Positions 39,319 through 51,900 of a stretch of DNA of 64,000 nt are shown here, piece by piece. The DNA lies in assembly GCA_964035775.1 (NCBI GenBank), contig OZ038314.1, forward strand, positions 25,141,785 to 25,205,784. Reading direction: 5' to 3'. Origin of the DNA: Osedax frankpressi. Its lineage: Eukaryota; Annelida; Polychaeta; Sabellida; Siboglinidae. The position numbers and the translations under genes are program-made. Below the pieces are notes generated by a model. It made no database searches. It saw only the letters and a program-made list of their open reading frames with translations, and had not been told where the DNA came from. Position 1 is the first letter of the stretch, and each line of letters starts with the position of its first letter.

Positions 39319-39757
39319 CAATAATGTAATACCATATATTATACAATTTTAGATCTCATTAAAATCAGCAATGGTATCTATAATAATATATTTATGTGTG
39401 GATGAACAATGAACATTGTATATGAATAATAGAGGTTAATTTTAATATGAAAATATATTCGTAATACAAATGTGTGTATTTAAACTATTATAATGACTAG
39501 TTTTGTTGATTGGATGATATTTTGATATTAATATAGAAATACATAAATTATTTAATTTATGTGATAAATTATTTTATGTGTTCTAATACAGACCACTCTG
39601 GAAAATCTTTTTTCATATACCTTATAAAACCCTTTTCTCAGTATACACACTGAAAAAATGCGTCGTTTTCCACTCTATTCACACGGAAAACGATTCGGAA
39701 TTATGCCGTGTTTAATTTTACGCTTCTATATAACATGTTCAATTTACAACCGTAAAA
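36021..39757. other. AT-rich sequence with long TA tracts
   Basis: Pure TA tracts lie at about 36131-36205, 36581-36632 and 39283-39314. A small inverted pair AACCCTTTC/AAAAGGGTTT is at 37800-37830. 37980-38240 contains several copies of GGGTAC. No gene recognised. A short 68-residue minus-strand frame at 36922-37128 has purely AT-driven composition. Confidence 0.5.
38649..38757 (+). promoter_or_regulatory. TATA-like box followed by a pyrimidine-rich tract
   Basis: TATATAAG near 38650 is followed by about 90 bases that are almost all C and T (CTCTTCTTCTTCCTC and similar), a composition unlike the surroundings. TATA plus a pyrimidine-rich start region could be a core promoter, but no gene follows downstream. 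It could equally be a decayed CT microsatellite. Confidence 0.25.
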
Positions 39758-40117
39758 TGCCAGTGTCGTATAATAAAACATCGCCGCAGAATAAAACATC
39801 GCCAATGGTCACGTGGCTTTATAAATTCATATAACGAGTAAAATAACGACATATATATTTACGTTTTTATTGAGAATATGCATATTCGTATTACATGTGA
39901 ATATTAAATTATGATATCGTGAAACTATCGAGTATTTTGAATTTTAATATCTATATTTAGTAAATATTATTTAAATATATTCGTAACTATATTTAACACT
40001 CATTTGTAAAGAAGTATAACAAAATATATTTAGTTGAATATAAAGCATAGTAGATATTTTACGACTGCTTATAAAAGCTTGATTTTGTATATTAAATTTA
40101 CAATTTTCGAAAGTATT
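39758..40117 (+). mobile_element. Repeat element, copy 1
   Basis: It begins near a GTGTCGTATAATAAAACATC block, has two ATAAAACATCGCC words and a TCACGTG site, and then an arm of about 270 bp ending near TTACAATTTTCGAAAG. The same sequence recurs at 41467-41852 (+) and, without the leading block, at 41165-41463 (-). Together they form a non-autonomous repeat family. No coding capacity. Confidence 0.75.
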
Positions 40118-40631
40118 TAAGCTTTCAAGTATTTTAACCTTGTACCTTTACATCACTATATTGTAAACTATATTTTTTAATTTTTTTAATTTACCATTCG
40201 ATGTTATTATTCGAGTTAGTATACATTTAAAGTATCTTATATTATTTTATATTGGAAATATGTATTATACAAATATTAGGAATTGTTAATTTAATTATGC
40301 TTAAATTACATGATAATGTTTCTATGAAGTAATTATATTAAATTGGTAACGGGGAATACCAGACAGTGTTATTTTATTTTATAGAGGGCGGGCGTTATTT
40401 CTATTTAAATTTATAAACCATCCATCATCACAACATCGTAACAGAAAAAGTAACATTATTTGTAAATATAAATATAGGAATTAATAAGTGATAGTATCAA
40501 TTTATTATATCTCAAGATTTATATTTATATTAAATGAATTTTAAAGTTTTAATTTAATTAATATTTAAATGTATCAACTTAAGTACCAATATAATGTTTA
40601 ATTAAAAGTGTAAACATAAATTATTGAATAT

Positions 40632-40805
40632 CTATATTTTATTTTGCGTAATATTTTCAAATACTTTCTTTTTGTATTCATTGATTTGATCCTGATTAAT
40701 GGAACCTATATTTGTATTCTTTACAATTTGTTCTGCATGCATCAATGTAAATAATCCGCATTGACTATTATCTCTCTGAATCCCACCATTATAATAATAG
40801 TCCAT
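40632..40805 (-). mobile_element. Ulp1/SENP-like cysteine protease fragment (transposon fossil)
   Basis: A short minus-strand frame of 57 residues matches the C-terminal catalytic part of Ulp1-type (C48) peptidases. QRDNSQCGLFTLMHAEQIV carries the oxyanion glutamine and the catalytic cysteine in the QxxNSxCGxF context, followed by the usual terminal helix. The histidine and aspartate part of the domain is not present, so this is a partial remnant. Ulp1-like proteases are often carried by DNA transposons. It lies between inverted copies of the 39.8/41.3-kb repeat, suggesting it was internal to that element. It could also be a fragment of a host SENP gene. Confidence 0.55.
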
Positions 40806-41164
40806 TTATTGCTGGGATTCGAGTTATAGTCATATATCCTAGATAATAAATATTTGTTATAAGTAATAAATATAAATAATTACATTATATATTAAAAAAG
40901 TGATATACAATTATAAATATGTTTTATATAGATAAAACTTTATTTTATAAAATGTAATAATGTTATATATTATATACCATACACTATATAATAATATGAG
41001 ATAATATATATAGTTACCAATAAATTTAGTATCAGACAGAAAGTTTTAAAAAAATTTAAAATATACGTTAAGAATTTGTATTTTTAAAGTAATGATGTAA
41101 ATGTCCAAATACAGTTTCACGAGTTCATGGTGATGAAATATTATAGTAATTATTTAAAATACTT

Positions 41165-41852
41165 TCAAAAATTGTAAATTTAATATACAAAATCACGCTT
41201 TTATGCTCAAAGTCTTAACATCTACAAGACTTTTTATTCAACTGAATATATTTTGTTGTACTTCTTAAAAAATGATTGTCCACTATTACGAATAGAATAA
41301 ATATAGATAGAATAAAATAATAATAGTATTATTTTTCAATTTATAAATATTAAAATTCAAAATACTCGATAGTTACTGAAAATTATAATTTAATATTTAC
41401 ATGTAATACGAATATGCATATACTCTATAACCACTTACATATTTATGTCATTTAAAGTTATATTTACGACACCGGTGTCATATAATAAAACATCGCCGCT
41501 GAATAAAACATCGCCACCGATCACGTGAGTTTATAACTTTCATATAACTCGTTAAATATAACTTTAAATGACATAAATATTTACGTGGTTATTAACTATA
41601 TGCGTATTCGTATTACATGTCAATATTAAATTATAATATTGTAAAACTATCGAGTATTTTGAATTTTAATATTTTTAAATTGAAAAATATTTTTATTAAT
41701 ATTTTATTCTATCTATATTTAATTGTATTAGTAATAGCGAACAGTCATTTTTAAAGTATTATAATAAAATATATATTTAGTTGAAATAAAAAGTCTAGTA
41801 GATTTTTAAGATTATGATCATAACAAGTGTGATTTTGTATATTAAATTTACA
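41165..41852. mobile_element. Foldback pair of repeat copies
   Basis: A minus-oriented arm (41165-41463) and a plus-oriented arm (about 41550-41852) are reverse complements over about 300 bp. Between them lies a spacer of about 86 bp holding ACACCGGTGTC, two ATAAAACATCGCC words and GATCACGTGAG. The arms differ by scattered substitutions and small gaps, so the pair is old. Each matches copy 1 at 39758-40117. This is a foldback or long-terminal-inverted-repeat element, or two copies inserted head to head. No clear target duplication was found. Confidence 0.75.
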
Positions 41853-41860
41853 ATTTTTGC

Positions 41861-42514
41861 AGCCCTGGAATTATTATAAAATTATGTATATATATATAGG
41901 TATATTTAGGTAAATATATGTAGGTATACCTACATACCTATATAAAAGGAAAAAAGTGGAAATCTACCAGAGAATTATCTTAAGTGTTAAATATCGATGC
42001 ATAATTTTAATATTATAAATATAATTAGAAACATATTTTTTAATTGATATAAATAATTTTTTAAAATATTATCTTGTATAATTATTATCTCTTATTATTA
42101 TTATCTTTTCATATTGTGATTGGAATTAAATGCCTAACAACAAAAATATGATAAACAATAATATTTATTATATTTGTCTTGTCTAAAATTTAAATAGCCA
42201 TAAAATTAATAGTTTTAAATTTTTAATAAGACTTAAATTAATATATTGTATATGTGTATAATATTTTTATGGTATAATATATACAATATCATATAGCATA
42301 TATATTGTTTATAGACATGATATTAGTTTATATAAACAATCTAATTTATATATACAATAACATTATATTTATATAATATCTATTTCCTTATATTAAATAC
42401 ATTTTTTATAATTTTATTAATTGGTAAAATTGTTATTATTAATATTCATAATAGAATATATAGTGATTTGATTAAACACAATAAATAATTAATTGAAAAA
42501 TAATAGATAACTTT
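41861..42514. other. AT-rich sequence, no gene seen
   Basis: Spacer between the foldback element and the next decayed coding region. 41895-41945 contains TAGGTATA words in inverted arrangement. Nothing else recognised. Confidence 0.5.
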
Positions 42515-43450
42515 TTATTTACAGATTATAATAACTTTTATATATTTTATATTTCGATTGATAAATCCATGTATTTTTCTCTCATGCTCACTAGTTACAA
42601 CTATCTGGTTTAATCGCTGATAATTATTAACTTTATGGTATACTTTTTTAACTGTCTCCACCCCTCTTTCTGCCAAATTATTAATATCATTAATTAATAT
42701 CTTATTCCCCAATAATTTACTAATCCATTAGCATCATTATTATTTATAATCATTTTGATATAATTTACATCTATATTTAATATGTGAAATAAATTAAAAG
42801 AAATTACAATAGCATGCAGATTGATTACAATGAGAGTTTTTCAAAATTTATATTTACCTTCTCTAGACATATATTTCATTTTTTATATTTCTTAAAGGAA
42901 TGCTGTTATCAAATATTACAAATGCCACTAAACTCGAATTAATATAATTTAAATGATTTTTTTTATTAATTTTTTTATATAACAGCATTTGCATTATTAG
43001 TATCACTGAATTGATTCAATTAAGATATAAATTCAAAATCAAAATAAATTTCTTTATATTATTGAATGTTTCATCACTCATCATCATCTTTTCTTTTGCA
43101 TCAGAAATTAATTCAATCTATATATATTTTAATATTTATAAATATAATAAATTAATTTACTAATATATAATTTTAACTCAAATACAAATTTCCTAAATAA
43201 ACTTTAATTGATTATAATAATTTAGATATCCATCTTGAATTTGATATCTTTCCAGATGTTCCAACTACTATCGTATGGATTCCCAAGTAGTAAGTATAGA
43301 ACTCAATTAATTCTTGTTATCATTTCTTTCACATACAATTTCTAACTTTCTTTCGTATTTACTTATTAATGTATCATTTTGATTCCAGCATCTCTCGATT
43401 AATGTTTTTTGAGTTTAGTCTAATGGCGAAATAAAGGTTTAAACATTCTA
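42515..43450 (-). mobile_element. Decayed coding region of an unassigned mobile element
   Basis: On the minus strand, blocks such as NHLNYINSSLVAFVIFDNSI (around 42905-42965) and LAERGVETVKKVYHK (within 42515-42712) resemble, from memory, uncharacterised element-type proteins abundant in Hydra, aphids and other invertebrates, where an 'HLWYL..E' block precedes an 'AERG' block. Order and spacing fit. The region is broken in several places and is not a working gene. The family name and class are unknown to me. I treat it as a fossil. Confidence 0.45.
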
Positions 43451-43904
43451 ATATCTATAATCTATACAAATGTGTAAAAAAAAGGATAACATAATTCATG
43501 GATAAAAAATCAATTAACAATAACAATATAAAAATGTACTATTTTTATATAAAATTATTTAAAATAATAAATACAGTTTAATAAAATTAATACAAAATAT
43601 AAGTACGTACTTCTAATTAATATTAGTATATATTAATAAATGCACTTTGGCATATATAACACTATATAAATCATTAGATAAGTATACTACTTCTTTAATA
43701 TAGGTTTATAATATTAATATCCAAGGTAATATTGGCTAATATTAAAATAATTATTCTTTATTATAGAAATTCAATTTCTTAATAAATACTTCTGTTTAAT
43801 TTTTAATTTAGACGAATTTGTTGTTTCAAGGTTGATGTATTATAAATATAAAATACTCCATAGATTTTAATTCAGTTTAATTAATAATTTCGACGAATGT
43901 GTTG
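43451..43904. repeat. Diverged direct duplication with empty site
   Basis: Mostly AT-rich. Near 43811-43845 is GACGAATTTGTTGTTTCAAG followed by GTTGATG. The same sequence recurs at about 43892-43911 and 43946-43960, but there it is split by a short palindromic insertion. The first copy is therefore a paralogous empty site. Confidence 0.8.
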
Positions 43905-43952
43905 TTTCAAGCCAAGATTACCTAAGATTACCTTAGTAATCTTGGTTTCAAG
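43905..43952. mobile_element. 34-bp palindromic insertion with 7-bp flanking repeats
   Basis: The insert at 43912-43945 has perfect 10-bp inverted ends (CCAAGATTAC and GTAATCTTGG). It is flanked on both sides by TTTCAAG (43905-43911 and 43946-43952). The neighbouring duplicate near 43825 has a single TTTCAAG and no insert. This is the structure of a tiny MITE-like insertion with a 7-bp target duplication. A templated snap-back insertion during repair is the alternative. Confidence 0.7.
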
Positions 43953-45509
43953 GTTGATGGATTATAAAAATGCACAATGTTCATTGCACATGCTCCATAA
44001 TATAATATATTTAGCTATATAGTATAATATAAAATATACGAATTTTGATTATTGTCTAATCTAAATAAATACAATTTCCAAGATTACATGGTAAATACCA
44101 TTAAATAATATTTAAATTAACCATGGAATGTAATATACAATGAATATATATATATATATCTATATATTATTTTTAATCTTTATCTATAAAAATATCAGCA
44201 TCTTTGTACATCTTATTCTTGTCACCAGTTGTCATTTTGCTTATTTTTTTTAATAAATATTTAAAATAATACTATTTATTGGATACATATTATTATTCTA
44301 TTATATCGAGCATATTTATATGTTAGATAACTTTATTTAGTTTTAATTTGTGTTCCTACATTACATATGTGTATGTATTTTACATTATATGTATTATAAG
44401 TATATAATTATTTAACAATATATATTTTACTGTTGATAATATTATTGACTTTAAAAATATTTTACAGTTGATAATTATATATTTATAATATATTTAATGT
44501 ACATAATACAATTTATAAAATACATTTATAAATAATTAATACAATTAATTTATTATTTTCTTATTATAATTAAATATTTGTACCTATTATTAAAATTGTA
44601 AAATTAATCATTTAAAACACTATTTAGTTATTTACTTACAACTAGTTATTATACATTTCTAATTTTAAATTATATTTATATAATTTATCTAAAATTATTG
44701 ACTACAATTATTCAGTACATACTTATGCTAATTATATATGTGTCTTAATTCCTATATATTTATATATATACGATTCCTATATGTATACCATTACAACTAT
44801 TTAGATATTGTACTCGTCGTTTATTTATAAACAATGGCCATTTATATATATAATGATTACAATATAGCAATTTTAATCTATTTGTTGTTATTCCTAAAGT
44901 ACGTAGTTTAATTTAGTAGAAAAATAATAATGTGAGTTATAGTAAACATTATAATTATATTATATATAATTTAACTATTAGACAAAGTAATTTGTAATTT
45001 AATGTTAAAGTAATAAATTGCACTTACATATTGGTTTATATCAATGTAATTGCAAATTTATACATTTGTAGTTATAATATTATATTATATTAAATACAAT
45101 ATCATTATGTTAGCTAATACAATTATATAATATAAAAACTATAATATTTATTATGTATTTTTTTACTAGGATAATTCCATAAAGTTATTTCTTAAATTAT
45201 ACATATCATTTATTACAATTTAATATATATTTATATATATATAGATAGTAATCATATATGATAATATGCAATTTATTCATGGAATATTTAATATTATACA
45301 TTATATTAGTTACATTTATATATATTTATACTATATCTATTTTAATATTATGTTGTTAATCATAATAATTAAATATTATTTATTGTATAATTAAGTATCC
45401 TGATTTTAGTATGTAGATAATTCTAAACTATAAAAAGAAAATAGCATCAATAATATTTAAAGCAATATGTTTATTATATAAATATAATAGATGTATTAAT
45501 ACAAAATGA
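43953..45509. other. AT-rich sequence, no gene seen
   Basis: Uniformly AT-rich. I found no splice-bounded frame or protein-like stretch on either strand. Confidence 0.55.
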
Positions 45510-46075
45510 AGATATAGATATGATAGATATTATAGACATAATAGATATTAAAGTCGCGATAGATATTATAGATGATAGATATTATAGACATGAGAGATAT
45601 TATAGACTCGCTAGATATTATACATGATAGATATTATAGACATGAGAGATATTATAGACATGAGAGATATTATAGACATGATAGATATTATAGGCGTGAT
45701 AGATATTATAGATATGATAGATATTATAGATATGATAGATATTATAGATATGATAGATATTATAGATATGATAAATATTATAGATATAGATATTATCGAC
45801 ATGATAAATATTATAGGCGCGATAGATATGATAGTTATTATAGACATAATAGATATTAAAGTTGCGATAGATATTATAGATGATAGATATTATAGATATG
45901 AGAGATATTATAGACTCGCTAGATATTATACATAATAGATATTATAGACATGAGAGATATTATAGACATGAGAGATATTATAGACATGATAGATATTATA
46001 GACATGATAGATATTATAGATGTGATAGTTATTATAGACACTATAGATATTATAGATATTATAGATAGGGTAGAT
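45510..46075. repeat. 18-bp array with higher-order block
   Basis: About 30 copies of an 18-bp unit, AGATATTATAGACATGAT and variants. A longer block containing ATTAAAGTCGCGATAG then GACTCGCTAGATATTATAC occurs twice, about 308 bp apart, so the array grew by block duplication. The unit is a multiple of 3, so several frames on both strands are open and would encode hexapeptide repeats such as RYYRHD. Being open in more than one frame and both strands argues against coding. Confidence 0.93.
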
Positions 46076-47406
46076 AAAGTTATAGAAATGATTTTTATGA
46101 CTTTTATAAAATTTTTGTTTCAACAATTTTTCGAAAGATAATATTACTAATATTATCATTGCCACTCAAAATGACATATTATTTAATAGCAAAAACTACA
46201 AGTTAAATGTGCCAATGCAGTTTTATATACCTACAATTGTATATTTTGGGTTTCTAAAACATGTATATCATGGATAATATCGATTATTTTCAGATCTGTT
46301 CACTTATTTAAAGTAGAGAAATGAATTCCCTCGGCATTTACATAGAAAACTTATTTTAGTAATTAACTGTTCGACTGTTTACGAAGAAAATCAAATATAA
46401 GAATTATGAGTAACATTTTTAATAGAGCCATAATATGCTATCATATATAAATAACTTTAATATAATTCATAGAATTCTCTAAATTACATATTTAATAATT
46501 TAATAAATAATGAATAAGTTCTCAATAAAATTAATATAATTAGCAATGTGTATTATATGTACAATATCTATGTACAATATTGATGAATATTTATTATTTA
46601 ATTATAATAGTTTTAAAATATCCACAATTGTATTATATGATACTTAAAATATTATATACCAAATAATAATTAATTAAAAATTCACTAAATAATATTTTAA
46701 AAATTAAATTAAATTGTATTTTTGCCAAAGCGCCTCGTTTATTATCACAATATTAACCATATTAACAATTAAATATATTAAATATTAAATATACCACGAG
46801 AAAGATAAAACACAGCCTCATTTTTGGTATACATTGAATTGAAATCATAATCTAAATCATATGTACTTTTTCATTGTATATTACATACACACTTAATATA
46901 CCATGTTATGAAACTAATTATACTTATATATCATATCTACTAAAGGCCATTCATTTTATAACTTACATCAAAGTGGTGATGTGTAATTCCGTTATTAATT
47001 TATATTTTTAATATTCTTGTATAAGTCAAATTATTTAATAATTTATAATATATAAATATATTTTATTATAATATTCTATTTTATATATTATATGCATAAT
47101 TTCAATTTAATATAAATACATATTTAAATAATATGCAATATATATATTATGTTATTTTAAAATTTATATTTATTTAGTAGAATATGCAGTGAAGACATGT
47201 TCTAGCCTTATATAGTAATATTACCTTAGTTTATATAATATATATTATATTATTTTAATTTGATATTTACTTAATATAATATGTTGTAAAGATATGATAT
47301 AACCTATAGAGTAATTTGACCATATACTAATTCTCCACAAATATAATAATTTTTTTTATATTTTGAATAAATCTAATATTTCTAATCATACACATTTTAT
47401 TTCCAG
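46076..47406. other. AT-rich sequence left of the module gene
   Basis: This may contain upstream exons or the promoter of the large + strand gene, but none could be supported. I tested 46318-46350 after a TTTTCAG and all frames close. Confidence 0.45.
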
Positions 47407-47465
47407 GATGAATAATATCCCTTTTGTATTATTATTTATGAAATATATCTACACAGATAGTAAAG
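47407..47465 (+). CDS. Possible first exon of the module gene
   Basis: A TTTCCAG acceptor precedes ATG at 47408. The reading MNNIPFVLLFMKYIYTDSK ends at a GTTATT donor in phase 1, which matches the phase of the exon at 47830. If this is the first coding exon, its short hydrophobic run (IPFVLLF) could be part of a signal sequence. It is short and AT-rich, so chance is a real possibility. Confidence 0.3.
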
Positions 47466-47829
47466 GTTATTTATATAATTTGTATACTGATATATTTAAT
47501 GTATATTAATATATAATGGTATATAATATCAATTGTCTAAGATAAATCTAAATATATTGGTTTTTAAATATATATAATAAGGTTATGTCATATTGAATAT
47601 TATCACATGCTCATATATTAATTTATATATATAATATAATATAAAAAGGTATTTAAAATGTTTGTTATTAGTCTAATAACAAAATATTCCATTCATTTAT
47701 TTTGATAATAAATATATATTACCTGAACATATATAAATTTAATTAATTAATATTAATATCAATAGTGCATCATTTAATAAGTTTGAAATAAATCAATAAT
47801 AAAAGTTAATAATACGGAACTTTGTATAG

Positions 47830-48917
47830 TTTTGAAGGAATTCTCTGAAAATAAAATTAATTGCGAAGCTGCATCGTCTTTTCCAAGTGAATTCTCACAT
47901 GGAGTTTTGTACACGGGCAGCAATAAACTGGATGTACCGTGCCAGTACATAAGCGATGAAATCATCGGTGATTTTTCAGAAGGATTCCGGTTTATAATTC
48001 CAGCTAATTTACATCTAAATTAAAGTTTATTTAAATTTGTTCTAATTTGCATATAAAATGCATATGAAAGTAGATTATTATGTAAAATGTTATATTTAAA
48101 TTTAAACAATTTACAAGTTTATAGAAATATATAACTGAAATGTATATTAATTCCAATATTGTAGAAATCCATTTTTGTTTTTGAATAAGTGAATAGTAAT
48201 GAATTTTATTTGCAGGGCTTATGTAGATATAGAGGCTATCGGAGGGTATGGGAGTTTTGGATTTTTATATAATTATGCGGATAATGTATATGAAGTTGCA
48301 TATGTGAGGTTTTTAAATTTTCATTTACTTCATGATCTTCTATCTAATTTACTCGCATTATAAGAATATTTCAAGGATTGGCTAAAGTTATATTTTCAAA
48401 TTTCAAAAATAATATTGAGAATGATATTCAAAGAAAAGACATTTTACCTTTTGAAATGAAGTCTACATTAAAAGTCAGTATATAATATATACAATATATA
48501 ATATATATGTATATACTATTATAATATTACTATATATAGTATTACTCTATATTAATATCATGTTAATAACTGTTATTTTGTTATTAAAAATTATTATTAT
48601 ATAGTATCTATTTATCTAAGCATTATATATAATGTATTCTTTCTCATTTATATGGTAAGATATTTAATTTGTAGACTATATTAAATCACAAATGATTTAA
48701 GCAAAATGTTCAGATTCTATTCATTACATTTTCTTAACACAGTTACATGTTAAAAAGAATAAACAAGTCAGCTTATATATTAATGAAGTATATTTGTCTT
48801 CCTATACATTTAAATACAAGATTACTGGAACCATAGGGATTGTCTTATTCCATGGCAACCCCATAAAAAAATTAAATTATTTTAAAATAATTGTAGAACC
48901 ATTCAATAAATATTTAG
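47830..48917 (+). CDS. Module 1 exons
   Basis: Four exons. The first carries cysteines in KINCEAAS and LDVPCQYISDE and ends ..FSEGFR at a GTTTAT donor. The second reads AIGGYGSFGFLYNYADN and ends YEVAYVR in phase 2. The third is IFQGLAKVIFSN..., and the fourth, phase 0, reads VSLYINEVYLSSYTFKY then GTIGIVLFHGNP and YFKIIVEP. This order (aromatic strand, VR, then L-x-V..LYINE, then GxIGxxL, then FxxIxV) is what suggests a LamG-like fold. The second exon ends with TAT GTG AG before GTTTTT. Confidence 0.6.
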
Positions 48918-51900
48918 GTAAGTTAATTGTAATAAATAAATAAGCTTCTATTACAAAATGATTGTACTTTATAATTCTTTATATGACTATATATTTCCTG
49001 TATATATTCTATTCTATATAACCTGGACTGAAAGTTATAACACATATTATAATAAACTTTAGACACAAGCCTAATGGCGAAATATTGCAATTCCCTTCAT
49101 CCGGTATTCAATATCACATCCATGAAATATAGTGTCATCGAGACGAGAAAATCAAACAATAAACGTGGTACTTACTGGTTGGAATTATATTTCATCTTTC
49201 ATGATATTAGTAAATATATATTAATATAGTTAGTTAAGCGTTAATTTATAGTAAATACACTTATATATGTATTACACCTTAGCTTATACTTTCCTATTTA
49301 ATATTCTTCCATTTATATTTCACTATTATTTGTTGCTCTCTATTAAAATACATTTTATTTATAATATCCAATATTCAATAGAGTTTTAAAAGTTCATTTT
49401 ATATATATAATGTATTATAAATAGCAAGTGAGAAATGATTTGCTTACTAACTTTACTGCTAAGTTCTTTGTAAATAATATATTTATTTTAAAACTAATAT
49501 AATATATATCATAATATATACGAATACTATAAATGAATATAATTTGAATATAAATATATGTGTTAGTGTAAAAAATGAAATATAAAATGATATTTTTTAT
49601 TGGTATGTAATCATATCAATATTTTACAATTTAATATATATATAATTTAACTTTTTTATATAGTCAAGTATTATCAAATAAGAAATTCATGGTGAATGCA
49701 ACCGTAAATCAATTTACATTTCATTTTATACTTCCTGAGCTGGAGCAAGAACAAATTATTCAAGATTTCGGATATATTTTTAATTATAAAGATTATAATA
49801 ACTTTTTCTTTTTATTAGTAAGGTTATTTTTGTATAATTTTTGTTTAAAAGTAATTTATTATTATATAGCACCATGTTATTGTGTTGTATTTAATATATA
49901 TATATATATGTGTTCATTTAATTGATTAGATTAAATGGCGGAAAGTCTGGCAATTCATATAACATGGGTACCAAATTAAAAGGAGTTATAAGTATGAGGA
50001 ATAGAAAATTTAATATAAATAGGAAAAAATTAAAAGGCATAAAAAAAACAAGAAAAATTGATATGACTTATAAGGTTTTCTAAAAGTTGACTAAAAAATA
50101 ATTCCACCACTTGAGATTATATAACATTACATTTTATATTTACAGATTTCGAATAGCGGAAAACGTAAAATAAATGAGTTTCAAATAAGCTATTATAAAA
50201 AACTCAGCTATAAATATTCTGATATACTGGTGAATAGCACATATACGTTAGCTAGCATTCAATACATCATAAGAAATTTCATAAAATTGATTAATCATAT
50301 TACATTTAAAATTATTCAAATTCTTCAATTTTCATTTAGTTCATTCATTAGATTTGCAATTACATTAGATTCAATTAAGAGCTTTACATAAATAGATTCA
50401 ATTAAGAGCTTTACATAAATAGATTCAATTAAGAGCTTTACACAAATAGATTGACAGAATTAGAAATTCTCGATCATGCTCGAGTAGGTGTTATAATTAA
50501 GAATAGGAAAAAATCTTACTTATTTGGCATTGAGATTGAAAGTAAACAACCAACAAAAACTGTGGGTTTGTATGATTTTGAAAGTACTTACTAGCAATCC
50601 GAAGTTACTTGCAAACCTTTATTTATCCATTACTAATACAAATAATATTACAAAATAATTATTCCGTTATAAATAAATCAATATATTTATTATTTTCTAA
50701 ATTCTATCTAGATATTGTTAAATTAAGATATTAAATATTTTTATAATAGAGTTATTATTCATAATATTATAAATGTATTGAAAAAATAAGCAATTTGTAT
50801 ACACAATGATGCTGGTAGTATTTTCTTCATTTTTATTTATCTTATCATATTGAAGATGGAACTTAATGTATGATGTATAAGAAATTGCCATTAAACATTG
50901 GTGGGAGTAGGATAAGATGTAAGTGATATTATTATTTTAGAGATTTTATACGGAAATGAAAAAGGAATCAAATTCCGAAATTGCTATGATCAAGTATTAA
51001 ATAATACAAATTATTTCAATTTAAAAAGTATTGACACTACTGACGATTGTACAGTTTCCATGTCAAAACGTTATGAAGGCTAGTATTTGCTTGATTATTT
51101 TGTATTTAGATCATTTTATGATTTGTTTCCAATTATACATATTGCTATTGGTTTATAAACTAGTTAGGTAACTGTATCACAATATTTGTAATGCATTTAA
51201 ATTAATATTTATATCATTATTTATGATAATTAATTTATTTTTATGATAATTAATTAACCTTTACAATTTGAGCAGATATTAATTATAATATGTTTATAAA
51301 AATTGATACCGCCAAGACCAGATCTAATGACTTTATTATTAAATTAAACAAAGATATTAATTACTCAGATGTCAAATTGTTAGTCAATTTTACACATTAT
51401 TGTAAATAGGATGTACTTTGAAAAAAATAATTACTATTACTAATTATTATTAGTAATTATAAATAATTAGAAGTAGTAATTATTATTCCAGCAATGAATT
51501 CAAATCACACTATAATTCATTGTTATATGCAAAGTAACAAATACACTATACTTTTTAGCCAACAGTCCAAAGCCATCTACAATTACATGGGTAAAGATTA
51601 CGGCACTTGTAGCTATATCAGTTCAGGATTTTATAAACCACAAAACTTTATAATTACTTCAGTTGCTTTCAGGTTAATTAACTTCTGGGGAAATGCAAGA
51701 GATAACAATGGTGTATTATGTCATCGGTATGGATAGACGGGTATCTATGGATGTGGGCTAGTAGAAGTATACAAAGGGGGAGCGTCGGTGTGAAGTAGAT
51801 ATTCGTTGGTGGGGCGTAAGATCTAAAAATATCTGTTCCCGCTAACCTCCACCCGCCCCACTTCACGTATCAGTTTGTTTGACGTGTCGAATCAAACGAG

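Noticed and set aside
45572-46165. RYYRHD and IIDMIDI frames
   Set aside because: Artefacts of the 18-bp array, open on several frames and both strands.
47774-47965. Minus-strand frame opposite module 1
   Set aside because: Shadow of the + strand exon, which has matching splice phases.
51678-51866. 62-residue minus-strand frame
   Set aside because: No motif. It overlaps the end of a supported + strand exon.
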